This document shows, in pieces, positions 1-8,990 of a stretch of 14,279 nt of DNA. Location: contig JAOXYB010033240.1 of assembly GCA_028565635.1 (NCBI GenBank), positions 1 to 14,279 on the forward strand. Direction: 5' to 3'. Under the pieces are notes generated by a model. It saw only the letters and a program-made list of their open reading frames with translations, searched no databases and was not told the DNA's origin. Numbering within the stretch: position 1 is the first letter of the stretch; every line of letters begins with the position of its first letter. This DNA comes from Phoronis ovalis. Lineage: Eukaryota; Phoronida; Phoronidae. A program made the position numbers and the translations under genes.

Positions 1-156
1 TCTCTAAGAAATATATTGCACAGATTTTACATGAAACTCGTGTGAGAAAGCCCTTAAATGCAAATATAAAAAATGTCCCATAATGGTTGATGTTTTGCGT
101 GACCCTTCAGCGTTGACTTTTTTGCTACGAACATTTTGCTACATAAAATATATATT

Positions 157-162
157 TTTAAT
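157..162 (-). terminator. Possible polyadenylation signal (ATTAAA) of the OTU-fold gene
   Basis: ATTAAA reads on the minus strand about 350 bases past the stop of exon 4. It is the common variant of AATAAA. The region is AT-rich, so a chance match is likely enough that this is only a candidate. Confidence 0.25.
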
Positions 163-324
163 AAAATTATCAAAATAAGTCATAAAAACAAAATATCAAG
201 GAAATGACATCTTTAAGGTATCTAATGCTTAAGTAAATCAATATTGTTCCAAAATAATGTATCCTTAGAAATGTTACAAAATGGTTGGTCTTATGCTACA
301 TGTTCAAAATGGTTGTATTTGTAG

Positions 325-325
325 A

Positions 326-366
<41 letters not shown>
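325..366. repeat. AT dinucleotide microsatellite
   Basis: An (AT)n run of 42 bases with a single G interruption at 351. It lies in the presumed 3' untranslated or flanking region of the OTU-fold gene. Prone to length change; no function inferred. Confidence 0.95.
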
Positions 367-402
367 GCTCTAAGTAACGCACGATATTAATTATGTCCAA
401 AT

Positions 403-514
403 ATAACTCCTCAATAGTATAAATCCTCACTAGTATAACTCCTCACTAGTATAACTCCTCACTAGTATAACTTCTCACTAGTATAGCTCCTCACTGGTAA
501 AACTCCTCATTAGT
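403..514. repeat. 16-bp minisatellite, seven units
   Basis: Seven head-to-tail 16-base units of ATAACTCCTCACTAGT at 403, 419, 435, 451, 467, 483 and 499. The central copies are identical and the outer ones carry one to three changes. The last unit runs 5 bases into the stop-codon end of exon 4 (510-514), so the array directly abuts the coding end. Each central unit carries the palindrome ACTAGT. Confidence 0.95.
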
Positions 515-682
515 CATTATCAACTTTCCGACTGAAAACAATATTTACCAAATCTACTTGCCAATCTGCATACTTCCCTCCCCGAACTACATTTTTCGGT
601 ATCTGTTCCCGTCTTACGAAACCAGCCAAGACGGCAGGATGATTTTTCAACTGAGAATGTCTATCAGAAAAGCTAGAAAATT
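510..682 (-). CDS. Exon 4 of OTU-fold gene: C-terminal tail and stop
   Basis: The acceptor has a pyrimidine-rich tract ending in AATTTTAG (AG at 684-683), phase 1, fitting the donor at 1978. It encodes a 57-residue tail containing HPAVLAGFVRREQIPKNVV and DWQVDLVNIVFSRK, ending in TAA at 512-510. I do not recognise a domain in it. Later acceptor-like AGs (at about 673 and 661) could shorten it, so the exact start is uncertain. The exon is assigned to this gene by phase and strand only. Confidence 0.5.
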
Positions 683-3600
683 CTAAAATTAAATTGCAAA
701 TATACATGAATTTTGAAATGTTCCTGTTTTATTATGTGTAAATAATAGATAAAACAGTGAAGTAAGTCGATATTTGTATTGTTTCGTTTAAGTTAATTAA
801 TGAAAATGACCTTTATTTCGCCCAACGCTCCAGCCCCAACCTCACGGTCTCCCGTACCGGGCATAAGGAAAGTCCCCCTTTCAAGCTCCAACAGGGAAAG
901 GCCTCCTCGATCACCAGGGAAAGCCACATGAAAAGGTCCCCTCCTTAGCCCCAGGGCTGGACTAAGCTAGTGCGGGCCTGTAGCATTGCTATGTGCGAAA
1001 GAAAAATATCATTTCAGTAATCGAAAAAGGTCGCTGAAACTTGTCCGTGCTGCAAGAAAGAAATTGAAAGCAAAAAAGCCGTTCCTGACACTTCAGTAAT
1101 AGTATTACTTGTAGGTTTAACTTTCATATGTCAAAAGTAACAAAACTACAATTTACAATTTACATTTTGTAGATTTAGCATGAACAAATTTGTTGATGAT
1201 ACTGGAAATGTCTATTTCACGCAGACGTTCTTATTCAATGTAAAGAGAGATTCTAAAGCTTACAAGCATTTGGTTTGGGGGCCCTCGAAAATACGGGACA
1301 CGTAGCATATGCTACTTTTGCTACTAGTTTAATCCGACACTGCTCAGCCCCAAGGTCCACATCCCGCTTCGTATTAAATCATTGAACTCCTGTATTTTTC
1401 ATATATCGAGAGACAAGTAGAGGCAGCGATACGCGTAGCGGGACAAAGCGCATCCGTTGCTTTTTAATCATAAAACGCGAGCAAATGGGATACGTCATCG
1501 GATACGTCATCGGATACGTCATAAGCAAAATGAAAACAATTTGTAAGCCTTTTAGACTCTTAACCTCATTATGACTTATAACAACAGTACTTTTAGATCT
1601 AGGGTAATTAAAATTGCATGGTGGATATGTTAAATAAATAATTATATTTTAATTGATTACGTAATAATGCACAAAATCACCACTGACTAGCGCCATTTCT
1701 GTTGTTTATAACTGCAATATTTTTAAATCTGCTCTTTGATATAAAATTAGATATTGATCGGTGCGGCAATCTGTCTTAGATTTATTCATCCGAACATACC
1801 TCAAAATTACCATAAATATAATAACTGTCGATGGGACTAGAAATGAGCTGTTATTATAATAAAATATATTTTATATTTAACGTACACATACCGTTACTGT
1901 GCTTAGTACCACAGTGATATACAAAGGAACATACTTTTCGCCACCTGGAAATACCGCCTGAACTCCCCCTTACGTACCTGATGGCATTGAGTCACTTTTG
2001 TCTAGCGGATCTTGTAGGCTTTGAAAATGCAAGTCACACACGTGTCCCACTATCATAAACTTAGACGATGAGCTACTGCAGTCAACGACGAAATTTTTAC
2101 ACAATGAAGCGAAAACAAGGAGGTTCCTATTTAAGTAATGAGCCATGGCTACGACGGCAACCTCATCAGCAAATGTATTGGGGTTCTTCATGTGATCGAG
2201 GTACTCTGACCAGTTACCAGAAACAAAGGTTCTTAGGTCAACTAACTCACCACATATCTGGTTGAAAACAAAGAGATTTAAAAATCAATTACAAACATTT
2301 TACTGATGCAAGAAGCAGACATTTAGTGTCTTTAATCACAAAGTTTACCGCAGCTGTTTAAATGTTAACGGCATGTTGAACCGGACTCGTATGCGTATGT
2401 TTGGATATACTACGACTTATACCTATAGCTTGTAGGTGCAACTTACTAATGATTTTTACATGACCATAATACTCACCGGCCAGCGATAGTCACTATATGT
2501 GTCATGATACAATGGAATCGACGAGGTTTTTAAAATATCAAGCTGATAAGCCATGTATTCTAGTTTCTCGCATAAAGGGGTTCTCCTGAGTACAAATCCT
2601 CAAATAGGCAACTACAGAGCACTAATCATTCTCGAGAAACAAAGCTTAACATTATATGTATTACCTTCTTTACTGGATTCTTTCGCAGGTGAGATACAAG
2701 TCTTAAACGTAAATCCTTAGGATTTCTCGGTGTCAGTTCGCACGGAAGCATATACTCTGATATAGCATGAAAAAAACTGCCCGCGTTTCGTGGAGTGGCA
2801 CCAGGGACTAAAACATCATCTTTCTTGCACCTGCGCGTCAGTAACTGAAGACATTGGTCGTAGCTTAGTTTCCTTTCCGTGCGTGCCCGCATTGCTTTGC
2901 GAAACATATCCCGTACGTCATCTGGGTCCGAGACTGGCAACACTAAAGCAAGTTCAAACATTGATTTAGTTTGATTGTAGTTGTTACATCATTTGAACGA
3001 ATTCTTCGGAATGTTTTGATCTCATGCTTTTGTGAATCATCGTGTTATTTTAAAATGTAACTCACAAACTGTATAACCATGGTCATTATTCATAATTTAT
3101 CGCGTAAATATGAGTTAGAACTGCAGTAGTTGCAGTGATTATTACACTATGTTAAAACACCAAGACATGTATCTGTCCACAACCTATATGAGACGGTTAG
3201 ACTTTTAACTTTGTTTAACTAGGTGAATTGAGTCGGGCCACTAACTCGTCAGTACATGGTAATATAGTGCCAGTAAAATGGTTATCCAAAAGAACCTGCT
3301 CCACAAAGCACGATTGTAAATATAGTCTACATACGGTACTGCACTGTAATTTGGTGTAATATTCTTTTAAGTAGTTATCGAGATGGTAGGAAGCACTTAC
3401 TTCTGTGCTTTAGATCCAGTAGCGTATGATGACATTTGTAAAAAACTATCCTACCAAATAACAAGCTCAAAAGCTTTGGCAAGAGGTATATAAAAATGGC
3501 AGGACTCGAGATGAATGCCGTAGCGTGCGGAATACAAAACTTGTAATAGTCGATCCCAGTTCTACATTATACATATATGTTTAGACAAATGCTTTGAATA

Positions 3601-4424
3601 TGGCACACCGTACGTATATTGCGCAACATTGCATTGACGCTTATGGATTAATTCAATTGTCGGTAGGGCTACTTCTCTGTACTGATTTTCTAACATATTA
3701 AAGTATTTTACTTTCTTCAGCAGATATTCAGCAACGCTGTTTACCATTAAGATTAAGCTAAAGTTTTATAAACAAATTCGTGAAAAGTTCATATTGCGTT
3801 TTTCCAAACAAAACACAAATCTTTGACATGCGGCATGGGGGTTAGGAGTTTAGCACCAAGGAATTTAGATCCACTGGATTCCCAATAGCATGTACTTGAT
3901 GATTTGTATAAGCAGGCAGTCAATGATAATCAAATGAGATACATTTCACATACGAGTCTGAAAATACCACTAAACTTTTATTTTTGTTATAAAAATGTGA
4001 CCTAGGGATATGGACTTTTTCTTAAAACAGTAACTAGATTTCTAGTTTCTTAAGATACCCACATCCAGCTCGACTTACATTGCAGCTTGAATGTTTACTA
4101 TGCTTCATCAGTGTCAAATTTGTTAGTGGTATTGTCCAATTCCAATATTTGTGTTTTTATTTTTCTATTATATTTGCCTAAAATACGTTGACACGATCAC
4201 GCGACCAAATTATAGTTATGTATTTAATACAAAATTCCAAATGCTATATTATCACTATCGTATCTAACTATTGGAAAATAATATTAAAGTGTACACATGT
4301 ACAGGAACAACCACCAAAAAGTGATTAATTGTCTACAAATGAGAAAAGAATCTAACTTACTCCCTTCGTCTGATGAATTGGACTTTGACGTATCAACCGA
4401 TGCAGGAAAGTTAGCTTCGGCCAT
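510..4424 (-). CDS. OTU-fold protein, four-exon gene model, probable pseudoenzyme
   Basis: Model: join of 4424-4361, 2942-2665, 2257-1978 and 682-510, read on the minus strand, giving about 264 residues. The second exon may instead start at 2933, giving 261. Seen: each junction is GT-AG (donors GTAAGT, GTAATA, GTACGT) and the phases 1, 0 and 1 match at every intron, leaving one open frame ending in TAA at 512-510. The ATG at 4424 has a good animal start context (AACAATGG). Known family: OTU proteases are cysteine deubiquitinases with an Asp-Gly-Asn-Cys motif before FHAIS-like residues, a WxDE-like helix segment, and a late catalytic His before an aromatic residue. Here FFHAIS, the FADE helix and HFQSL are visible, but the Cys position is Ser. 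Inferred role: a non-catalytic ubiquitin-binding or regulatory protein. An alternative is that 4424-4361 lies inside a longer coding exon starting at 4438, because the frame stays open to a possible acceptor there. The OTU call is firm; the outer exons are less so. Confidence 0.66.
944..951. repeat. Left target-site duplication of the hAT MITE
   Basis: CTTAGCCC directly before the left terminal repeat, matching the right flank at 7 of 8 positions. Confidence 0.8.
952..1342. mobile_element. Non-autonomous hAT-type MITE
   Basis: A 391-bp element. The left end reads CAGGGCTGGACTAAGCTAGT and the right end, reverse-complemented, reads CAGTGTCGGATTAAACTAGT. They match at 15 of 20 positions, the differences being mostly transitions. 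Both start CAGNG, as hAT terminal inverted repeats do. The inverted similarity continues to TAGCATTGCTATG versus TAGCATATGCTACG. It is flanked by CTTAGCCC (944-951) and CTCAGCCC (1343-1350), an 8-bp target duplication with one mismatch; 8 bp is the hAT hallmark. No transposase frame is present, so it would need a transposase in trans. It sits inside intron 3 of the OTU-fold gene. Confidence 0.82.
1343..1350. repeat. Right target-site duplication of the hAT MITE
   Basis: CTCAGCCC directly after the right terminal repeat, one T-to-C difference from the left copy. Confidence 0.8.
1488..1523. repeat. Three tandem 12-bp units with CRE-like TACGTCA cores
   Basis: GGATACGTCATC at 1488 and 1500, and GGATACGTCATA at 1512. 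Each contains TACGTCA, which reads TGACGTA on the other strand, close to the ATF/CREB-type site. Repeat structure is seen directly; a regulatory role within the intron is only a possibility. Confidence 0.75.
1978..2257 (-). CDS. Exon 3 of OTU-fold gene: C-terminal half of the OTU domain with the His motif
   Basis: Preceded by the acceptor TTTTCAACCAG at phase 0, matching the donor of exon 2, and followed by the strong donor CAG|GTACGTAAG at phase 1. It encodes ICGELVDLRTFVSGNW, SEYLDHMKNPNTFADEVAVV, AMAHYLNRNLLVF and later VGHVCDLHFQSLQ. This is the OTU pattern of YLxxM, a gap, WADExxIxALAxxLxRxIxVF, and a terminal HFxSL strand. The catalytic-type His is at codon 2029-2027 and is retained. 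A run of five Ser (SSSSS) precedes the last strands. The plus-strand open frame over this exon is a shadow. Confidence 0.78.
2258..2664 (-). other. Intron 2 of the OTU-fold gene (phase 0)
   Basis: 407 bases bounded by GTAATA and CAACCAG on the minus strand. It splits the OTU domain between the LRKNP helix and the next helix. No open frame or repeat of note is inside. Confidence 0.7.
2665..2942 (-). CDS. Exon 2 of OTU-fold gene: N-terminal half of the OTU domain, catalytic Cys replaced by Ser
   Basis: Starts after the acceptor CTTGCTTTAG (or after TTGCCAG, exon from 2933; both give phase 1) and ends at 2665 before GTAATA (phase 0). It encodes an amphipathic helical lead with DPDDVRDMFRKAM, then VPGATPRNAGSFFHAISEYM, then LRLRLVSHLRKNP. 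This matches the OTU order of catalytic loop, helix with FHAIS, then an LRxxVVxYLxxNP-like helix. In active OTUs the residues before FFHAIS are Asp-Gly-Asn-Cys; here they are Asn-Ala-Gly-Ser, with the Ser codon AGT at 2778-2776. AGT is one base from TGT (Cys), but three other motif residues also differ, so a single recent mutation is not the explanation. Confidence 0.78.
2943..4360 (-). other. Intron 1 of the OTU-fold gene (phase 1), otherwise featureless
   Basis: 1418 bases from GTAAGT to the acceptor at 2943 or 2934. It holds a minus-strand open frame of 61 codons (3747-3562) without convincing splice sites or recognisable similarity, and a 50-base exon-like segment (3450-3401) ending in GTAAGTG whose phase does not fit the neighbouring exons. 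Neither is supported as coding. Confidence 0.45.
4361..4424 (-). CDS. Exon 1 of OTU-fold gene, start codon and Ser-rich N-terminus
   Basis: The exon encodes 21 residues beginning MAEANFPASVDTSKSN, then one base of the next codon, followed by the donor GTAAGT (phase 1). The segment is polar and likely disordered. The frame is also open upstream through five codons to a possible acceptor AG at 4440-4439. This could therefore be an internal exon of a longer protein, and the phase would fit the exon-like segment at 6186-6034. I prefer a first coding exon because of the A at -3 and G at +4 and because no clear upstream domain is seen. Confidence 0.5.
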
Positions 4425-5068
4425 TGTTAAGCTGTTACCTAGTAGTAGTTAGTGCAAGCTCTAGTCGTATAATGTGTACTACATTCCTTATAACAGAGTT
4501 AATGTTGCGCAATCAACAGAAAAATGATGCTTGTTTTACGTCATGTATTGCGTCAAACCCTGATCTTACATAAATCAAGCGATATGCATCGCTATCTTAG
4601 CTAAAATCAGTATCACATTTTTACTTACTTATTTGCTCAGTCAGAATAAATCCATAAGTTATAATTCCGTACCTTCTCAACTAACGTCTGTGCTTAACCA
4701 GAGTCACGTAGTATTTAATATCTCGTAAGGTAAGAACGGTAATTCGTGTATCTACATATATAAAGTGTCACGATAGCCTTGACACCAATCAAATTGCAGC
4801 TTACAATAATAGGTATAACAGTGAATTAAGCGGGTAGGAAGTCGATCACACATTCTGTCCTACCAGAGTTTATCAACAGTCCGCTAAGCAAGAAGCGAGC
4901 TCCCGGAACTGTAACAGATGGATTTATTCAGACAGCTGTTAACTGATCCCAAAATAAAAAAGACAGTTACAGCATAATATGTAATAAAACACGAGTATAA
5001 CTACATGTCGGAACCTTCTGCAATGATTTATAAATATACTATACTATATTTATTGGAGATTTACTTAC

Positions 5069-5149
5069 CAGTGCGTCTAGAAGCCGGTCATTTACTAAAC
5101 AAAATGTTTTTGAAAAAGCGTAAACGTGTAGAGCAATGCGGGTCACATC
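5069..5149 (-). other. Exon-like segment, 81 bp, phase 0
   Basis: On the minus strand a fine acceptor (TTATTTTTCAG) precedes, and a consensus donor (CTG|GTAAGTAAA) follows, exactly 27 codons. Only one of the three frames is open; it reads DVTRIALHVYAFSKTF and continues to LLDAL, which looks helical. I recognise no family. Its phase 0 does not fit the phase-1 exons around it, so it may belong to a different transcript or be a relic. Confidence 0.4.
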
Positions 5150-6033
5150 CTGAAAAATAATGTATTAATAAGTATAATTATTAATTCGTTTTGCACTTAA
5201 TGAAGAATACTGACCAGAAGATAGCATAAAAGTATAAGCTATATTCTGTCACTTAGCAACGGTATCTCATGCTTCTGTAGGAAGATCAACGGGTAATAAG
5301 AAACGTTTATAGCAATCATTTTCTCTCTGTTCTCCCTCATCCGTTACAATATACAAATAATCGTACGACAATACAGTAAAGGACTAGGACCTACTGTAAG
5401 TAAACGGTGTAAGTTCCTGCGGATTTATAGACTTACCATTCGACTAGGTCCTATTTTTGGTAAATGTTGTTTGTAGAAGTGGAAATATGCCTCGCATAAA
5501 TATATAAACATTGTATTAAGGTTTTTAATGATACTGTCTGGAAATGGCTCAACTACAACAAAAGTATTGAAACGTTACTGTTAAACAAAATCTGAAAACC
5601 CATGTACATTTATTTATGTCAGTTTATAATAAGGCTGACTATGTATTTTACATGAGACAAGCTCGTCCATGTGGACTATTATATGTTTACAGATCGTGTT
5701 TTATTTTCGAACTTTGCATCAAATAACTTCACCACAACAATCATTGAATCGAATTGCGCCTTTCTATTTAACTGTATTATGTTGCCGTGTTGTCTAGTAA
5801 GCACCCGATTCTGGTTTCGTTCCCAATACATATACGGATATAAATTTCAAAAATACCCTTTGTATTTTGTTATTTCTAAAATTGACTACTTACATAATAT
5901 TAGGATTTTTAGTGTTCTATTAATTTGGTGTCACCGAATATAAACTAAAAGTTGACCCACAAATAGTTAGAACCAATTATAACTTCCTATACAGTACAGC
6001 GTGATAGTTTAAGATAATACACAATATAATTAC

Positions 6034-6186
6034 TTATCAGAAGAGGGAATGTCGTGTCATCTTCAAGCATTGCTCCTAATCTGTTCACAAGTTCATTGAT
6101 ACGTTGAAATTCCGAACATGATTGGGCTGAACAATTTTTACCTACGATGTCCCTGATTATCTCAGTTTGGGTTAAAAAATCCACAA
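6034..6186 (-). other. Exon-like segment, 153 bp, phase 1
   Basis: The minus strand has the acceptor TTACTTTTTATTTCATAG and the donor CTGATAA|GTAATT, 51 codons apart and symmetrical in phase 1. Only the phase-1 frame is open. It contains LTQTEIIRDIVG and NELVNRLGAMLEDDTTFPLL, acidic and helical in character. I do not recognise it. In phase it could splice to the possible acceptor at 4440-4439 and so extend the OTU-fold protein at its N-terminus. Confidence 0.4.
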
Positions 6187-7235
6187 CTATGAAATAAAAA
6201 GTAATACACCTTGAATATAAATGCAACTGTCTCAATTACTATATTCAGAAATGACACTTAAAATGCTAAATAATAAATGAATTAATGTGACGAATATCGT
6301 TCGGCTCTAATTATGAAATTTTACTCCGAAATTAAAATCAGTCCGAACTCAGTTAAAATGTGTAACAATATCCTAATTTGTTAAGAAGACCAAGGTTTCG
6401 GATCAAACGAAAAAATAAGACCCAGCTTTGTTCTTAAAATGTGTCAATAAATTATTTGATATGTGGCTTTATATTATTCCAAAAGACATATATCCTAAAT
6501 ACTTATGATATATGTTTGTCCTTTTTAACAGCAAACATGCATTTTACTTAAGTTAAAGTGGAAAGCAATTCTATTTTTTGTCGTACGTAACGAGTCGAAT
6601 TTCATAAAGCAAATGTGTGGGGTGTTCTGTATGTTGCGTGTCACCCTGTAGTAAATATTATTTACACCCCCCTAATTCTAAAGGACATTTTAAATCTTGA
6701 AGTCAATTGCTTGGAATAACAGTGGAGTTGATAAACAAATACAAGCTGCAAAGTAACCAACCCTACTTCTGACATATTCTAATTCCTGCTTTTACCAGCA
6801 AAACAATTCATTGTGAACTAGCATGGAAAACTACATGAAAACAGCCCGGGGCGTCCGACTTAAGGAAGTTACTTGTGCCCATGTTTGTGAATGGGTTTTT
6901 GAAAGGAATTGTAACATTCCCTAAATGCTTTGAGAATGTATTTAAGACTTTTCACTGCAATCGGTTATATACTGCTGTAAGCACTTTAATAAGTGAACTT
7001 GACACCAAGGTCTCTAGATCTATTGTCTAATAAAGTTATTTTTGTGTATATCTTATCGAAAAATGTAACCCTTATTGCGTAACGCGCTTTAACGTACGTT
7101 GCATTAATTTAAAAATCACTCTTTTACGCGTTTCTGTTCACAAGCATGCGCACCATATATTGATTGGAGTCGGAACCCCCTGGGAAAACAGATTTTTTAA
7201 TATTCCTTAAGTCGATGAGGTTGTTAATAACTTAC

Positions 7236-7385
7236 CTACACAGGCGACCCATTCATGTTTACTATAGTAAGTTGGACTCTGAATTTGTTCACTGAAAGTT
7301 CTTCCATCTGTTGCTATCTTGTGGCTTGTTCACGCAGAACACCTCTTAGAGTATCTGATTGGAATGGTTGTATATTTGGCAATAC
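7236..7385 (-). pseudogene. Exon-like segment, 150 bp, with in-frame stops
   Basis: The minus strand has the strong acceptor CCTTTATCTTTACAG and the consensus donor TAG|GTAAGTT, exactly 50 codons apart. In phase 0 it reads VLPNIQPFQSDTLRGVLREQ, ATR, a TAG stop, then QQMEELSVNKFRV and so on, with a second TAG as its last codon. The other two frames also stop. It may be a decayed exon, a terminal exon ending at the first TAG, or untranslated. No family was recognised. Confidence 0.35.
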
Positions 7386-7544
7386 CTGTAAAGATAAAGG
7401 TACTGAACAATATCTATCTGAAAATATTCTAAGAATATTTGTTAATGAACCTTTAATAAACTTTCGAACAGACAAGGTTGATTCCACAAGTCTTGTCTTG
7501 ACCCAGTCCTAGCCGCCTCCTATCTCAAATGGGCCGAAGTTCGG

Positions 7545-7977
7545 CTAGCCTTCACGCAAGCGCAATAACATAATATCCATGCAAGAGTGCATTTTGGATG
7601 CTATGCTGATGTGTTTCTTGGTATACAAATGAGGATCACAGCTCACGGACTGCAGAATGACTCTATTGACATACGTATGAACCTTAATGTATTTAGAAAT
7701 CTGTTTGGGGCAGTTCAGCAAAGGCCTGCTGTGATTAAAGGTTATAGTCAATATTTTTTTGAAGACTGCAAATATGGGACTCCCAGAGGGGTGGGAATAT
7801 ATTGTTAATTGTGACATTGTAGGGAGGAAATTTGTCTTCCCTGTTCTTCTGCGGCCAGTTGTTCTTTGGAGCGCCAGAAGTTTTCGTAAAAACAAAGCCG
7901 GGGAAAAAGGCGAGCTTCCACGAGTCCCAGTGGAGAAAGTATTGTTGCGTGGTTGCGTAGATGCTTTCAAGTTATAA
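7545..7977. other. Open region of unclear coding strand
   Basis: This segment is less AT-rich than its surroundings and is open over long spans on both strands. On the minus strand one frame runs 141 codons from an ATG at 7970, and another runs about 76 codons with FFPGFVFTKTSGAPKNN. On the plus strand two overlapping frames end at 7808 and 7977; the second has an acceptor-like tract (CTTCTGCGGCCAG, ending 7858) before WSARSFRKNKAGEKGELPR. I recognise none of these and cannot choose a strand. A dispersed repeat or a decayed gene is as likely as a real exon. Confidence 0.3.
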
Positions 7978-8287
7978 TTAACATTAATGTATGTATGATT
8001 GTATAAGTAAGTGTATTATTGATGTGTTATTGTTAGTGGTATATGAATGGTAGCTTCTTCTGCGGTTTATTTTTGCAAACTGCATTAGTGCTAGACAGCG
8101 TTCCTTGTAATTTAAGCAGTTAATTCAATTGACATCACATAGCATTGGCTATTGATAACTGCCATTAAGTTAAGTCATGAAGTGTGTGAATAGTTGTTTG
8201 ATATGAAGTAAGTAAGTGTCATATATAACATTAGTATGTCAGTAAGTAAATGAATAAGTGTTATATAAAACATTGTTGAGAATTTTT

Positions 8288-8990
8288 GTGGTGCTACTTA
8301 CTTATGGTGCATAATGTGCTTGCAGGTTTTTGTGACCCATAGCATTGTGGGTAGATTTCAGGGCATTGTACATGGTAGTGTTAAGCTGTTAGTTGTTTGT
8401 TGTACATTATGCTATCATTATTTCACTTTACCTGCAACCATTGACAGTGGGTGAGCACTTAAATGTATGTAAAGATTGTTTGTGGTGCTTCTTAGTTATG
8501 GTGCAAAATATGTTTGCAGGTGTTTGTGACCCACAGTATTGTGGGTAGATCTCAGGACATTGTACTTTGTACTGTTAAATTGTTAGTTATTTTACTTACA
8601 TTATATCGTCATTTTATTGTCTTAAACATGCAGCCATTGATAATGTTATTCTGCTTATAAAATAGGCCCACTGATACCGGTGACCACTTGTAATTGTTTT
8701 GGTATACATAGTAAAATGGTGTATATAGATATTTGTATCATGTAATATTGTGAGCAGATTTCAGTTTATTGTAAGCTGCTCAGTTGTTAGTTGTTTAACT
8801 TTCATTTTATAGGTAGTATGTTTTATATTTTTCGTCATTGTACTTTGTAGTGTAAAGTTGTTAGTTGTTTTACTTACATTGTATTGATATTTTATTGTTC
8901 TAAACGTGCAGCCATTGACAATGATATTCTGTGTTATAAAAAATGCCTACTGATACAGGTGATCACGTGTGATTTTTTTTGGTGCTACCC
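8288..8990. repeat. Degenerate long-period tandem repeat, about 195-215 bp per unit
   Basis: GTGGTGCT with following GTGACCCAYAGYATTGTGGG, a CATTGTAC stretch and TGTTAGTTGTTT recurs at 8288 and 8482. A weaker third copy starts near 8700. A further part copy near 8840 repeats TTACTTACATT, then CAGCCATTGAYAATG and CTGATAC-GGTGA. Spacing is about 194, then about 216. No open frame runs through it. Confidence 0.7.

Larger units (their letters stand above)
815..1375. repeat. GC-rich repeat-like segment, host of a MITE insertion
   Basis: Bases 815-951 and 1343-1375 are clearly richer in G and C than their surroundings and join across the MITE into one stretch (CCTTAGCCC then CAAGGTCCACATCCCGC). 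The minus strand of the left part is open in more than one frame, including a stretch with PFHVAFPGDRGGLSLLELER, but I recognise no protein. It may be an older dispersed element or a fragment of another gene. It was present before the MITE. Confidence 0.4.
683..1977 (-). other. Intron 3 of the OTU-fold gene
   Basis: 1295 bases from GTACGT to TTTTAG on the minus strand. It contains the GC-rich segment at about 815-1375, the hAT MITE inside it, and the triple 12-bp repeat at 1488-1523. I see no further exon in the remainder (about 1524-1977), which is AT-rich. Confidence 0.5.
4450..7235. other. AT-rich stretch without a recognisable gene
   Basis: Apart from the two exon-like segments at 5069-5149 and 6034-6186 listed separately, I see only short random open frames, including a plus-strand frame of 90 codons at 5671-5943 with low-complexity, AT-driven composition. 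No tRNA-like fold, long repeat or strong promoter motif was noticed. Confidence 0.5.

Noticed and set aside
2068-2265. Plus-strand frame of 65 codons
   Set aside because: Antisense of OTU exon 3, whose minus-strand reading matches the OTU fold and has splice sites.
3401-3450. 50-base exon-like segment with donor GTAAGTG
   Set aside because: Its length would break the frame between exons 1 and 2, and the donor lies in a short inverted repeat (AAGCAC with GTGCTT) that could explain the match.
3562-3747. Minus-strand frame of 61 codons in intron 1 of the OTU-fold gene
   Set aside because: No convincing donor or phase-compatible acceptor, and no recognisable similarity.
5671-5943. Plus-strand frame of 90 codons, hydrophobic and aromatic
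   Set aside because: Composition follows AT-rich DNA, no motif or splice context, no repeat partner.
7533-7545. GCCGAA-G-TTCGGC short hairpin
   Set aside because: Six-base arms with a one-base loop cannot form a stable stem as such, no T-run or gene end is near, and intrinsic terminators do not apply in an animal genome.
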